Below are positions 27,355 to 36,822 of a stretch of 64,000 nucleotides of DNA, in pieces. The notes under the pieces are model-generated. The model was not told the origin of the DNA and ran no database searches. It worked only from the letters and a program-made list of their open reading frames with translations. Source of the DNA: Niabella sp. (GTDB lineage Bacteria > Bacteroidota > Bacteroidia > Chitinophagales > Chitinophagaceae); the NCBI RefSeq assembly GCF_030150205.1, contig NZ_JASLGT010000004.1, positions 186,001-250,000 of the forward strand, in the 5' to 3' direction. A program made the translations under genes and the position numbers. Positions within the stretch are counted from its first letter, which is position 1, and each line of letters starts with the position of its first letter.

Positions 27355-29919
27355 ATGAAAAGATTTTTGATTCTCTTGTCAATGATAATTCCCGGTTGGG
27401 CGTTAAATGCACAAACCGCCGGTAACGGAAATGCCCTCAGGCTCTGGTATGAACAACCGGCTACCATCTGGGAGGAGGCCCTGCCGCTGGGGAATGCAAA
27501 AACGGGAGCCATGGTGTTTGGCGGCATTGTAAAGGAACGCTATCAGTTAAACGACAATACACTTTGGTCGGGTGCTCCCAATCCTGGCAATCAGCCGGAG
27601 GGCCCTGCCATACTGGAAAAAGTGCGGGCGCTGGTTTTCGCCGGTAATTATGACAGTGCCGCGGTGGTCTGGAAAAAAATGCATGGTCCTTATTCGGCCC
27701 GTTACCTGCCGTTGGCAGATCTCTGGCTGAACTTTTCATTAAAAGATACACAGGCCACTGGTTATTACCGGGATCTGGACCTGACCAATGCCACAACCAC
27801 CGTTCGGTATAGGGCCGGAGGCGTACAGTATACAAGAGAAACCTTTATCAGTCATCCGGATAAGATCATGATGATCCGCATTACGGCCGATAAAAAAAAT
27901 GCCATTAGTTTTGTGGCCGGGCTGACCAGTAAGCTGAAATACCGTACGGAAAATAAAGACCAGGACCTGCTGGTGCTGAAAGGGAAGGCTCCCAAATTTG
28001 TGGCCAACCGCGAGTATGAACCACAGCAGGTAGTGTACGATGATTGGAATGGGGAAGGAATGAATTTTGAAGTGCATGCAAAAATCATCGCCGAAGGCGG
28101 ATCAGTAAACCGTAAAGATACAGCGCTGGTGGTATCCGGTGCCAATGCGGTAACCATTTACCTGTCTGAAGCCACCAGCTTTAATGGTTTCGATAAATCA
28201 CCCGGCAAAGAAGGAAAAGATCCCGCTGTTGAGGCTACTACGGTATTGAACCGGGCATTGCAAAAAAAATATGCGGCCCTTCGGTCAGCACATATAAACG
28301 ATTACCAGTCCCTGTTTAACCGGGTAACCATCGACCTGGGTACCGATGCCAACCGCATAAAAATGCCCACAGACAAACGGCTGAAGCAGTTTGCAAAAGC
28401 ACCGGATGATTTTGCTTTACAAAGCCTTTACTACCAGTTCGGGCGTTACCTCATGATTGCCGCTTCCCGTCCGGGTGCGCGTCCAACGAACCTGCAAGGT
28501 ATCTGGAACGATCATGTGCAGCCGCCCTGGGGCAGTAACTATACCACCAATATCAATACGGAAATGAACTACTGGCTGGCGGAGAATACCAATCTATCGG
28601 AATGTCACCAGCCCCTGTTCGATTTTATGAAAGAGCTGGCGGTGAACGGTGCCGTTACCGCAAAAACAAATTACGGCATTGAAGAAGGATGGGTAACGCA
28701 TCACAATTCAGATCTCTGGGCCAAAACATCACCGCCCGGCGGACAGGGATGGGATGACCCGCGGGGAATGCCGCGCTGGAGTTGCTGGCCCATGGCGAGC
28801 GGCTGGTTCTCCACGCACTTATGGGAACATTACCGGTTTACCGGCGATAAAAACTTCCTGCAAAAAGAAGGCTACCCATTGATGAAAGGTGCGGCGCAGT
28901 TTTTCCTGCGCTGGCTGGTAAAGGATCCGGCTTCTGGCTATTGGGTTACCAATCCTTCCACATCACCGGAAAATACCATAAAAATAAAAGGAAAAGAATA
29001 CCAGTTAACAATAGCCAGTACGATGGATATGTCCATCATACGCGAACTATTTACAGCGGTGATCCGGGCGGCAAAAATACTGAACACAGATGCGGCATTT
29101 ACAGGCGAGCTGGAAGCTGTAAAAGACAAACTCTATCCGTATCATATCGGTCAGTATGGTCAGTTACAGGAATGGTTTAAAGACTGGGATGATCCAAAAG
29201 ATAAGCACCGGCATTTATCGCACCTGTTCGGCTTATATCCCGGCAGCCAGATCAATGTAACCGAAACACCGGAGCTGGCGGCAGCCGCCAAACAGTCGCT
29301 GATCTTCCGTGGAGATGTAAGTACGGGCTGGAGCATGGCCTGGAAGATCAACTGGTGGGCCAGGTTACAGGATGGAGATCATGCCTATAAAATATTAAGT
29401 GATGCCTTTACCTATATCGATCCCAGGCAAGCCAGGGAAACCATGGGTGGTGGAGGTACCTATCCCAACCTGTTTGATGCACACCCGCCTTTTCAGATCG
29501 ATGGCAATTTTGGAGCTACAGCAGGTATTACCGAAATGTTGTTACAAAGTCATGACGGGCAGATCGCGTTATTACCGGCTTTACCTTCTGTATGGAAAAG
29601 CGGATCGGTAAAAGGCATCCGGGCACGTGGCGATTTTCAATGGAATATGGAATGGGCTGGTGGCCGCCTGGTAAGAGCTACGGTTTTATCGGGATCCGGC
29701 GGCAATTGCCGGGTACATACAGCGATACCGGTGAAAGTAGTGGAGGTAAAGGCCGTGCCGGCAATGGGTGCCAATCCCAATGCCCTGCTGACGGCTTATG
29801 GCGAGCCGCCCTATGAAAAAAATAAGGAAGCAAAGCTGGCAGATCTGCCGGCAAAAAAAGGGTATACCATCGATTTTAAAACAGTTAAAGGCAAACAATA
29901 CACGATTGTACCATTATAG
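27355..29919 (+). CDS. GH95-family alpha-L-fucosidase / alpha-L-galactosidase
   Basis: An 854-residue exported enzyme (MKRFLILLSMIIPGWALNAQ) that cleaves terminal alpha-L-fucose or alpha-L-galactose with inversion. Order: N-terminal super-beta-sandwich opening WYEQPATIWEEALPLGNAKT, QLNDNTLWSGAPN, (alpha/alpha)6 barrel with RPTNLQGIWNDHVQPPWGSN, NINTEMNYW (N399, N401), SPEN (E539, likely general acid), FQIDGNFGATAGITEML (D716), then a C-terminal beta domain. These positions keep the spacing of Asn421/Asn423/Glu566/Asp766 in the bifidobacterial AfcA enzyme, as I recall it. Length is normal. It lies between GH2 and GH31. Confidence 0.94.
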   Translation: MKRFLILLSMIIPGWALNAQTAGNGNALRLWYEQPATIWEEALPLGNAKTGAMVFGGIVKERYQLNDNTLWSGAPNPGNQPEGPAILEKVRALVFAGNYDSAAVVWKKMHGPYSARYLPLADLWLNFSLKDTQATGYYRDLDLTNATTTVRYRAGGVQYTRETFISHPDKIMMIRITADKKNAISFVAGLTSKLKYRTENKDQDLLVLKGKAPKFVANREYEPQQVVYDDWNGEGMNFEVHAKIIAEGGSVNRKDTALVVSGANAVTIYLSEATSFNGFDKSPGKEGKDPAVEATTVLNRALQKKYAALRSAHINDYQSLFNRVTIDLGTDANRIKMPTDKRLKQFAKAPDDFALQSLYYQFGRYLMIAASRPGARPTNLQGIWNDHVQPPWGSNYTTNINTEMNYWLAENTNLSECHQPLFDFMKELAVNGAVTAKTNYGIEEGWVTHHNSDLWAKTSPPGGQGWDDPRGMPRWSCWPMASGWFSTHLWEHYRFTGDKNFLQKEGYPLMKGAAQFFLRWLVKDPASGYWVTNPSTSPENTIKIKGKEYQLTIASTMDMSIIRELFTAVIRAAKILNTDAAFTGELEAVKDKLYPYHIGQYGQLQEWFKDWDDPKDKHRHLSHLFGLYPGSQINVTETPELAAAAKQSLIFRGDVSTGWSMAWKINWWARLQDGDHAYKILSDAFTYIDPRQARETMGGGGTYPNLFDAHPPFQIDGNFGATAGITEMLLQSHDGQIALLPALPSVWKSGSVKGIRARGDFQWNMEWAGGRLVRATVLSGSGGNCRVHTAIPVKVVEVKAVPAMGANPNALLTAYGEPPYEKNKEAKLADLPAKKGYTIDFKTVKGKQYTIVPL

Positions 29920-29926
29920 ATCCATT

Positions 29927-32068
29927 ATGTATTACAGAATCATTTATCTCTTTTTATTTGTTGCCATATGGAACGGGATTGCCGCGCAATCCATTACCTG
30001 GAGCCCGGTGGCCCCGGGCGTATGGAAAGGCGTTGTAGGAAAACCGGAAACCTATGATCTTTTAAAAGCATCCGGCGCTACGCCGGCGCCAGGCCTGAAA
30101 ACGATGAGTGAACAGGCATTTCCTTTTTCAAAAGATGATATTTCGGGCACCGTTACCGATGGTAAAACCAACCTGCGTTTTCCATTGGAGAAAGACGAGC
30201 AGTTATTTGGTTTTGGACTGAATTTTCAAACAGTGCATCAGCGGGGTAAAATACTGCAATTGCATATGGATCATTACGGCGGTAAGGATAATGGCCGCAC
30301 CCATGCCCCCGTTCCCTTTTATGTATCATCCAAAGGATATGGGGTGTTTGTAAATGCAGCACGGTACATCAACGTATATGCCGGATCGGGTGTGCGTAAA
30401 GACAGCAAGCATCCTCCCCTGGAAAAAGACCGGAATACCGATAAGAGCTGGAGCTCGAGGCCGTATTCAGATGCAGTGGAATTGCTGGTGCCGGCACCGG
30501 GTACGGAAGTTTATGTTTTTGCAGGGCCAACGCCGCTGGATGCGGTGCGCCGTTACAACCTGTTTAACGGTGGGGGGGTGTTGCCGCCGCGGTGGGGACT
30601 GGGCTTTACACAACGGGTGCGATCGCTGTTTACGGCAGATGACGTAAAACAGGAAGCGGACTCTTTTTCTGCAAAAGGATATCCGCTTGATTTTATCGGG
30701 CTGGAACCCGGTTGGCAGAGCCGCGCTTATCCCGGCACTTTTGAATGGGATAAAAGACGATACCCCGATCCCGCGGCCTTTGTAAAGGAAATGCTGGATA
30801 AACGGATCCGGCTGAATCTTTGGATCAATCCCTATGTATCCAAATCGGCTTCTTTCTATAAAGCCATCACACCTTATACAGGATCGCATACAGTATGGAC
30901 AGGTGAAGTACCGGATTTTACCATTCCCAAAGCGCGCGATATTTTCTTCGGTCAATTAAAAAAAGACCAGGTAGATATTGGTGTAAGCGGGTATAAGATC
31001 GATGAAGTAGATGGGTATGATCATTACCTGTGGCCGGATGTGGCTACCTTTCCTTCGGGGCTGTCCGGAGAACAGATGCGCCAAACTTATGGAGTGCTGG
31101 CCATGAAAAACAGCATCGATCTTTTTAAAAACAGGAATGAACGTACTTATGGATTGGTGAGAGCGTCCAATGCCGGTGCCAATAGTTATCCCTATGTGAT
31201 TTATAACGATTATTATAACCACGAAGATTTTATTACCGCGCTTATCAACAGCGGGTATATCGGCGTTTTGTGGACACCGGAGGTACGCGCTTCAAAAACG
31301 GCCGAAGAATGGTTGCGCCGTTTCCAGACCGTGATCTTTTCGCCCATGGCGATGATTAATGCATGGTCCAGCGGTACCAAGCCCTGGTCGTATCCGGAAG
31401 TGGCAGCACAGGTAAAGGAACTTTCTTTGCTGCGTATGCGGATGATGCCCTACTGGTATTCGGAGTTTGCCAAATATCATTTCGATGGCACACCTGTTTT
31501 TCGCGGAATGAGCCTGGAACCGGGATACCAGGTAAACACGACAAATAGTTCTGTAAAAAATAACCTGGAAGATAATCCGTACCTGGAGGCTGTAACCCGC
31601 GAGGTAAAAGACCAGTATATGGCAGGAGAATATTTGTTGGTAGCACCATTGTTTGCGGGTCAAACTTCCAGAAAAGTAGTGTTGCCGAAGGGACGCTGGT
31701 ATGATTTCTACACCGGCGCTTATGCCGGTGATGGAGAAGTGATTACCGTTACGCCCGGACTGGATAAGATCCCCGTATATGTAAAGGATGGTGGCATCAT
31801 TCCCATGATGCCGCCACTGCTGCATGCGCCAAAGGCGGGTGAAAAAGTAGACCTGGAGATTCGCGTATATGGCGAAAAGCCCGGCACGTACCGGTTATAT
31901 GACGATGACGGAGAAACTTTTAATTATGAAAAAGGCAACTACGACTGGAGAACCGTTCGTATTGAAAAAGATGCCAAAGGAAAATTAAAGGGCAGCATTG
32001 AACCTTCGCATAAAAAAGAGGTCCAATCATATAGTAAGATCACCTGGACGTTTATGACGGAGCAGTAA
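29927..32068 (+). CDS. GH31-family alpha-glycosidase
   Basis: A 713-residue exported enzyme. The ATG at 29927 (MYYRIIYLFLFVAIWNGIAAQ) is chosen, 7 bases after the GH95 stop; the longer frame is inside GH95. Order: N-terminal beta-sandwich (LEKDEQLFGFGLNFQTVHQR), TIM barrel with PPRWGLGFTQR, LDFIGLEPGWQSRAYPG, nucleophile motif GYKIDEVDG (D359), and YNDYY (D428) where most members have the W-(S)GD acid/base. It ends with proximal and distal beta domains (GGIIPMMPPL; GTYRLYDDDGETF). The D359-D428 spacing (69) is normal, but the usual GDN and DIGGF motifs are replaced, so it is a divergent subgroup. Specificity could be alpha-glucosidase, xylosidase or galactosidase. Confidence 0.88.
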   Translation: MYYRIIYLFLFVAIWNGIAAQSITWSPVAPGVWKGVVGKPETYDLLKASGATPAPGLKTMSEQAFPFSKDDISGTVTDGKTNLRFPLEKDEQLFGFGLNFQTVHQRGKILQLHMDHYGGKDNGRTHAPVPFYVSSKGYGVFVNAARYINVYAGSGVRKDSKHPPLEKDRNTDKSWSSRPYSDAVELLVPAPGTEVYVFAGPTPLDAVRRYNLFNGGGVLPPRWGLGFTQRVRSLFTADDVKQEADSFSAKGYPLDFIGLEPGWQSRAYPGTFEWDKRRYPDPAAFVKEMLDKRIRLNLWINPYVSKSASFYKAITPYTGSHTVWTGEVPDFTIPKARDIFFGQLKKDQVDIGVSGYKIDEVDGYDHYLWPDVATFPSGLSGEQMRQTYGVLAMKNSIDLFKNRNERTYGLVRASNAGANSYPYVIYNDYYNHEDFITALINSGYIGVLWTPEVRASKTAEEWLRRFQTVIFSPMAMINAWSSGTKPWSYPEVAAQVKELSLLRMRMMPYWYSEFAKYHFDGTPVFRGMSLEPGYQVNTTNSSVKNNLEDNPYLEAVTREVKDQYMAGEYLLVAPLFAGQTSRKVVLPKGRWYDFYTGAYAGDGEVITVTPGLDKIPVYVKDGGIIPMMPPLLHAPKAGEKVDLEIRVYGEKPGTYRLYDDDGETFNYEKGNYDWRTVRIEKDAKGKLKGSIEPSHKKEVQSYSKITWTFMTEQ

Positions 32069-32218
32069 ACGATTGTTGAATTGGGAAGGCGCAGGGAAGA
32101 CCGCATTGAAAGCATGGGTGTCTCCTCAGAGCCTCCTGGTTCGCTTGTGATAACTTTAAAAAAATAAAGATCCTATTCCTATATACGATATTATTGTTTG
32201 CAGCGGCAACTGTGGCAA

Positions 32219-32240
32219 TGGTTCGTGTTCTCACGAACCA
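32219..32240 (+). promoter_or_regulatory. Perfect 9-bp stem-loop in the leader of the PL38-like gene
   Basis: tggttcgtg (32219-32227) pairs exactly with cacgaacca (32232-32240) around the tetraloop ttct. It lies 26 bases before the ATG at 32267 and has no T-run, so it is more likely a leader RNA structure or an operator than a terminator. Confidence 0.5.
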
Positions 32241-32266
32241 ATAAAAACCAACGTATAAAAATATTA

Positions 32267-33478
32267 ATGAAAATAAGAACTATATACTTTGTTTTGCTTG
32301 TGGCTTTGTTGCAGCCGCAATGGCTCTCTGCCCAGGATATTGCCCAGGTAAAAACCACGTTAAAAAAACAGGTGCTTGAAAAAGCTGCCTGGGCCATGCA
32401 GCAGCAGCCGGAAACGGTAACGGCTCACAGAGCGTTCCGCAGTGCCGGTGGGATACATGAATTTTACAGTGAAGGTGATTACTGGTGGCCAAACCCGGCG
32501 AGTGTAGATAGCCCGTATATTCAAAAAGACGGACAAACAAACCCGGATAATTTTGTAGCGCACCGGCTGGCCATGATCCGTTTCAGCCAGATCGTAGGAG
32601 CCCTGGCATCGGCTTACCGGATCAGTCCGCAGCAAAAATATGTAAAACAGGTACTGTTGCATTGTAAGGCCTGGTTTGCAGATACCGCTACGTTAATGAA
32701 CCCGAATCTTTTGTATGCGCAGGCCATAAAGGGTAGGGCCACCGGGCGCGGTATTGGTATCATCGATGCCATCCAGTTGATGGAGGTGGTGCAGGGGATC
32801 GCTGTAATGGAGCAGGATGCCGCAATGGACCGGTCGGTATTGACTGAAACAAAAAAATGGTTTGCCAGTTTTTTGCAATGGTTAACCACGCATCCCTACG
32901 GCAAAGATGAAATGAACGCTGCCAATAATCATGGTACCTGCTGGGTTATGCAGGTGGCGGTTTTTGCAAAATTCACCGGGAATAAGGAGCTGATGCAGTT
33001 TTGCAGCGACCGGTATAAAAATGTATTGCTGCCGAATCAAATGGCGGCGGACGGAAGTTTTCCCAAAGAGCTGGCACGTACCAAGCCTTTTGGTTATTCC
33101 TTATTTAACCTGGATGCCATGACCACCATTTGCCAGGTATTGTCAACAAAGTCGGATGATCTCTGGAACTATCAAACTGCTGATGGGCGTTCGATAAAAA
33201 AGGGGATTGCCTTTCTTTATCCCTTTATCGCCAACAAGGGCAGTTGGCCTTATAAACAAGATGTAATGTATTGGAACAACTGGCCCGTTGCTCAACCGGC
33301 CCTGGTGTTTGGAGCTCTTGCATTTAAAGAAAAGCGTTGGCTTGAAACCTGGAAAAAACTGGACCATGCGCCAGAAACGGAAGAAGTGATCCGCAACCTG
33401 CCGGTAAGAAACCCGTTGATCTGGATGAACCCGTACCAAGATGGAATAAACAAGAAAAAAGCAACCTCGAAGAGGTGA
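32267..33478 (+). CDS. PL38-like polysaccharide lyase (alginate-lyase superfamily)
   Basis: A 403-residue exported protein (MKIRTIYFVLLVALLQPQWLSAQ). It shows the alginate-lyase superfamily pattern (Pfam Alginate_lyase): EGDYWWPNPASVDSPYIQKD, then an alpha/alpha-toroid with IKGRATGRGIGIID, the conserved AANNHGTCW (N221, H222), ADGSFPKELARTKPFGYS and ending NRxPLIW-like (VRNPLIWMNPYQDG). Members grouped as PL38 degrade alginate or glucuronan by beta-elimination; I infer PL38 from overall pattern without a search. Neighbours GH88 and PL6 also deal with uronate-containing chains, which supports a lyase role. A hairpin lies in its leader, and GH29 follows after 4 bases. Confidence 0.8.
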   Translation: MKIRTIYFVLLVALLQPQWLSAQDIAQVKTTLKKQVLEKAAWAMQQQPETVTAHRAFRSAGGIHEFYSEGDYWWPNPASVDSPYIQKDGQTNPDNFVAHRLAMIRFSQIVGALASAYRISPQQKYVKQVLLHCKAWFADTATLMNPNLLYAQAIKGRATGRGIGIIDAIQLMEVVQGIAVMEQDAAMDRSVLTETKKWFASFLQWLTTHPYGKDEMNAANNHGTCWVMQVAVFAKFTGNKELMQFCSDRYKNVLLPNQMAADGSFPKELARTKPFGYSLFNLDAMTTICQVLSTKSDDLWNYQTADGRSIKKGIAFLYPFIANKGSWPYKQDVMYWNNWPVAQPALVFGALAFKEKRWLETWKKLDHAPETEEVIRNLPVRNPLIWMNPYQDGINKKKATSKR

Positions 33479-33482
33479 CATA

Positions 33483-35411
33483 ATGATAGATATGAAACGT
33501 TTGTTTTTAGGAATATTGCTGGGTGCCGGTGTTGTTACGGCAGCCGCGCAGGTTGCCGGCGATGAGGATAAGGACATGTACAACAAAGGGCAACAGCGCG
33601 ATCAGCAGGCCGTTAATGAAGCGGTAAACGGCTGGTGGACGCAGTCCATGAAAACACATGAAGAACGGATTGCGTGGTGGCGCCAGGCCAAATTTGGCAT
33701 GTTCATTCATTGGGGGATCTATTCCCTGCCCGGCGGCGAGTGGAAAGGAAAAAAGGTGGGAGGGTATGCAGAGCATTTAATGCGTAAGGAAATGATTCCG
33801 CGCAGCGAATACCTGGAACTGGCACACCGGTTCAATCCTGTTTTGTTTAATGCGGATGAATGGGCAAAAGCGGCCCGGGATGCCGGTATGCGGTATATGA
33901 TCATTACGGCTAAACATCATGATGGGTTTGCCATGTATCCCTCCGCTGTTTCTGATTTTAACATCCATGATCAAACCCCGTTTAAGCGCGATCCGCTGGC
34001 GGAACTATCTACCGCCTGTAAAAAATACGGCATCAAATTCGGGTTTTATTATTCGCATGCATTTGACTGGGAACATCCGGATGCTCCGGGTAACGATTGG
34101 GAATACAATAACCCGGGCGGTGATAAAAACCTGTATGGTGGTCGTGACTGGTTTGATCATCATCCCGAACTGCTGCCAAAGGCCGTGAAGTACGTTAATG
34201 AGAAGGCAATACCACAAATCAAAGAGCTGCTTACAAAATACCATCCCGATATCATCTGGTTCGATACCCCGCATAAACTGCCCTTTTCGGAGAACCTGCG
34301 GATCTTAAAAGTGATACGGGAAACAGATCCCAATGTTGTAGTAAATGGCCGTCTGGCTAGAAGTGCGGCTCGGAATTATGGCGATTATCTGAATACCGGC
34401 GACCGTCCTGCGGAGTTTGCACCGGTTCCTGATAATCCCGACTGGGAAGCGATTCCAACCACCAATGAAAGCTACGGATATTCGCGGTATGACAACAGTC
34501 ATAAAACGGTTCCCTTTTTTATACAGTTGCTGGCAAAAGCGGCATCGCGCGGTGGCAACCTGCTGATGAATATCGGGCCGAAAGGTGATGGGGCAATTGA
34601 TATAAAAGATCTTACCATTTTAAAGGGCATCGGTAACTGGGTAAAAAAAAATAGCGAAAGTGTTTACAATGTTACACCAAGCCCGCTGCCACTGCAGAAC
34701 TGGGGGGTAAGCACCATGCGGGGAAATAAAGTATACCTGCATGTATTTGATTTTCCGGCGGACAGGAAATTGTATGTAGGCGGATTACAATCTGCTATCA
34801 GCAGGGCCTACACTCTATCGGGCAAAAAAACGGTAAGCGCAAAACGCCTTGGTCCCGATGATGTATTGATCGACCTCTCCGGTATTACCGCAGATGTGGC
34901 CAACACGGTAGTAGTGCTGGAATTAAAAGAACAACCAAAAACAGATCATCTGTTCTTTGTTGCTCCCAATATTCCGGTAACACGTCTGCTGGCTTTTGAT
35001 GCACAGTTACAGGGAAAGGGATTTGGCTTTGGTGACGGAAAAGCCGACCGCTATTATGTAGAAGGCTGGAAGTCGCCGGCACAGCAACTGATATGGAAGG
35101 TGCGTACCATGGAGGCCCGCCAATATGATGTGATCATTAAATATGTAACAGGGAAAGAATGTGGAGGTTCCTATAAGTTATTGCTGAATAATATTGCCTC
35201 CATTGAAGGAAGCGTACAAAATACGAAGGGCGGAGTTATTACGGAAAAAATTGGCAAACTGGAACTGAAACAGGGGGGCAATACCCTGGTCCTCAGCCCC
35301 CGGGTGATTTCCGGCACAGAATTAATGAAACTGCTGGAAGTACAGCTGGTGCGGACAGATGATAAATCTCAAACTTCAAATCTCAAATCCCAAATCTCAA
35401 ATAAGAAATAA
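33483..35411 (+). CDS. GH29-family alpha-L-fucosidase with repeat-derived C-terminal tail
   Basis: A 642-residue exported retaining fucosidase. Likely signal peptide MKRLFLGILLGAGVVTAAAQ starts at the internal ATG 33492; 33483 is the first ATG. Visible: RQAKFGMFIHWGIYSLPGGE, MIITAKHHDGFAMYPS, KYGIKFGFYYSHAFDW, nucleophile motif IIWFDTPHKLP (D261 from 33483), SRGGNLLMNIGPKGDG, then beta domains. Final residues (SQTSNLKSQISNKK) are encoded by an AAATCTC-type intergenic repeat (about 35364-35403), so the original stop has apparently been lost. It begins 4 bases after the PL38-like gene and is followed by GH88 13 bases later. Confidence 0.93.
   Translation: MIDMKRLFLGILLGAGVVTAAAQVAGDEDKDMYNKGQQRDQQAVNEAVNGWWTQSMKTHEERIAWWRQAKFGMFIHWGIYSLPGGEWKGKKVGGYAEHLMRKEMIPRSEYLELAHRFNPVLFNADEWAKAARDAGMRYMIITAKHHDGFAMYPSAVSDFNIHDQTPFKRDPLAELSTACKKYGIKFGFYYSHAFDWEHPDAPGNDWEYNNPGGDKNLYGGRDWFDHHPELLPKAVKYVNEKAIPQIKELLTKYHPDIIWFDTPHKLPFSENLRILKVIRETDPNVVVNGRLARSAARNYGDYLNTGDRPAEFAPVPDNPDWEAIPTTNESYGYSRYDNSHKTVPFFIQLLAKAASRGGNLLMNIGPKGDGAIDIKDLTILKGIGNWVKKNSESVYNVTPSPLPLQNWGVSTMRGNKVYLHVFDFPADRKLYVGGLQSAISRAYTLSGKKTVSAKRLGPDDVLIDLSGITADVANTVVVLELKEQPKTDHLFFVAPNIPVTRLLAFDAQLQGKGFGFGDGKADRYYVEGWKSPAQQLIWKVRTMEARQYDVIIKYVTGKECGGSYKLLLNNIASIEGSVQNTKGGVITEKIGKLELKQGGNTLVLSPRVISGTELMKLLEVQLVRTDDKSQTSNLKSQISNKK
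35364..35403. repeat. AAATCTC-type short repeat overlapping the GH29 3' end
   Basis: Five variants of aaatctc (aaatctc, aaacttc, aaatctc, aaatccc, aaatctc) stand in a row. This kind of array is usually intergenic in Bacteroidota; here it is translated as the last residues of GH29. Confidence 0.7.
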
Positions 35412-35424
35412 GCAACCCATTTAT

Positions 35425-36618
35425 ATGAAGAAAACAGGGATCGTTATTGCGTTTATGGTTGGTGCATTAAAGGGCCCAGCACAAAATATAAATACAGTCA
35501 GTGTGGTAAAGGACGCCGAAAAGCAAACCACCGTAATGCTGCGGGAGATTGCTGTGGCAAAACAAACGGATAAAAAAGGCGTGTCTCCAAGAACACTGGA
35601 AGATGGGAAATTAAAGCTGGTGGCATCCCGCGACTGGACCAGTGGTTTCTTCCCCGGTGAACTTTGGTACCTGTATGAGCTTTCGGGAAATAAAAAATGG
35701 GAAGCAACCGCCCGGACTTTTACCGCAGATATAGAACAGGAAAAGACGAACGGTGCTACACATGATATGGGATTTAAAGTGTACTGTAGCTTTGGAAACG
35801 GATACCGTCTTACAAAAGATCCGCATTATAAGGAAGTGATTATCGAGTCGGCCAAAACCTTAAGCAAACGGTTCAATCCGGTTGCCGGGGTACTGCGGTC
35901 CTGGGATCATAGCAAGAACAAATGGGATTTTCCGGTAATCATCGATAATATGATGAATCTTGAATTGTTGTTTGAAGCCTGGAAGCTTACAGGTGACCGT
36001 TCGTTATACCAGGTTGCGGTAAGTCATGCAGACCATACGATGAAGAATCATTTTCGCCCGGACTACAGTTCTTACCATGTAGTGGATTATGATACCGTTA
36101 CCGGTAAAATCAACAAAAAGACAACCCACCAGGGCTATGCCAATGAATCTGCCTGGTCGCGCGGGCAATCCTGGGGATTGTATGGATATACGCTGTGTTA
36201 CAGGGAAACAAAGAATGTAAAGTATCTCCGGATGGCCGAGCATATTGCCGGTTTTATTCTCAATCATCCCAATCTGCCCAAGGACGGTATTCCTTATTGG
36301 GATTTTAACGCACCGGGCATCCCTAATGAACCCAGGGACGCTTCGGCTGCGGCGGTTATTGCATCGGCCCTGTATGAGCTGAGCACCTACAGTAACAACG
36401 GAAAAAAATACAAGGCGGAGGCCGACCGGATTGTTGGCAGTCTTACAAAAAGTTACCGGGCGCCCATTGGTACAGCAAGCGGCTTTTTACTATTGCACAG
36501 TACCGGAACAAAGCTTACGAATACGGAGGTGGATGAACCATTGAGCTATGCAGACTATTATTACCTGGAAGCATTGCAACGGGGAAGCAAGCTCCGCGCA
36601 GGAAAAAAATTATTCTAA
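35425..36618 (+). CDS. GH88-family unsaturated glucuronyl hydrolase
   Basis: A 397-residue protein with signal peptide (MKKTGIVIAFMVGALKGPAQ) from ATG 35425; the longer frame reads through the upstream repeat and is rejected. GH88 enzymes hydrate and remove the unsaturated uronate left at the non-reducing end by lyases. Visible are RDWTSGFFPGELWYLYE, THDMGF (D114), WDFPVIIDNMMNLELLFEA (D174), YANESAWSRGQSWGLYGY and GIPYWDFNAPGIPNEPRDAS. D114 and D174 keep the 60-residue spacing of the catalytic pair Asp88/Asp149 in Bacillus UGL. It supports the presence of real lyases in the operon, since it needs their product. Confidence 0.94.
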   Translation: MKKTGIVIAFMVGALKGPAQNINTVSVVKDAEKQTTVMLREIAVAKQTDKKGVSPRTLEDGKLKLVASRDWTSGFFPGELWYLYELSGNKKWEATARTFTADIEQEKTNGATHDMGFKVYCSFGNGYRLTKDPHYKEVIIESAKTLSKRFNPVAGVLRSWDHSKNKWDFPVIIDNMMNLELLFEAWKLTGDRSLYQVAVSHADHTMKNHFRPDYSSYHVVDYDTVTGKINKKTTHQGYANESAWSRGQSWGLYGYTLCYRETKNVKYLRMAEHIAGFILNHPNLPKDGIPYWDFNAPGIPNEPRDASAAAVIASALYELSTYSNNGKKYKAEADRIVGSLTKSYRAPIGTASGFLLLHSTGTKLTNTEVDEPLSYADYYYLEALQRGSKLRAGKKLF

Positions 36619-36822
36619 GCGCCTTTTTGGGTGGTAATGGTGGTAGCTTACCAGGTCATAAAACGGAACGGTGCGCTAACGTTGATCTGTGAAATGAGGT
36701 AAAATCGCTGAACAGAAAGCAAATTTATCGCAGTTCTTTTTATGAAATAAACAGGTTATTTGTTATGAAATATATCGCTGAAAACGATCCGGGCGATATG
36801 ATCATCCTTAATGTTTTTGCAT

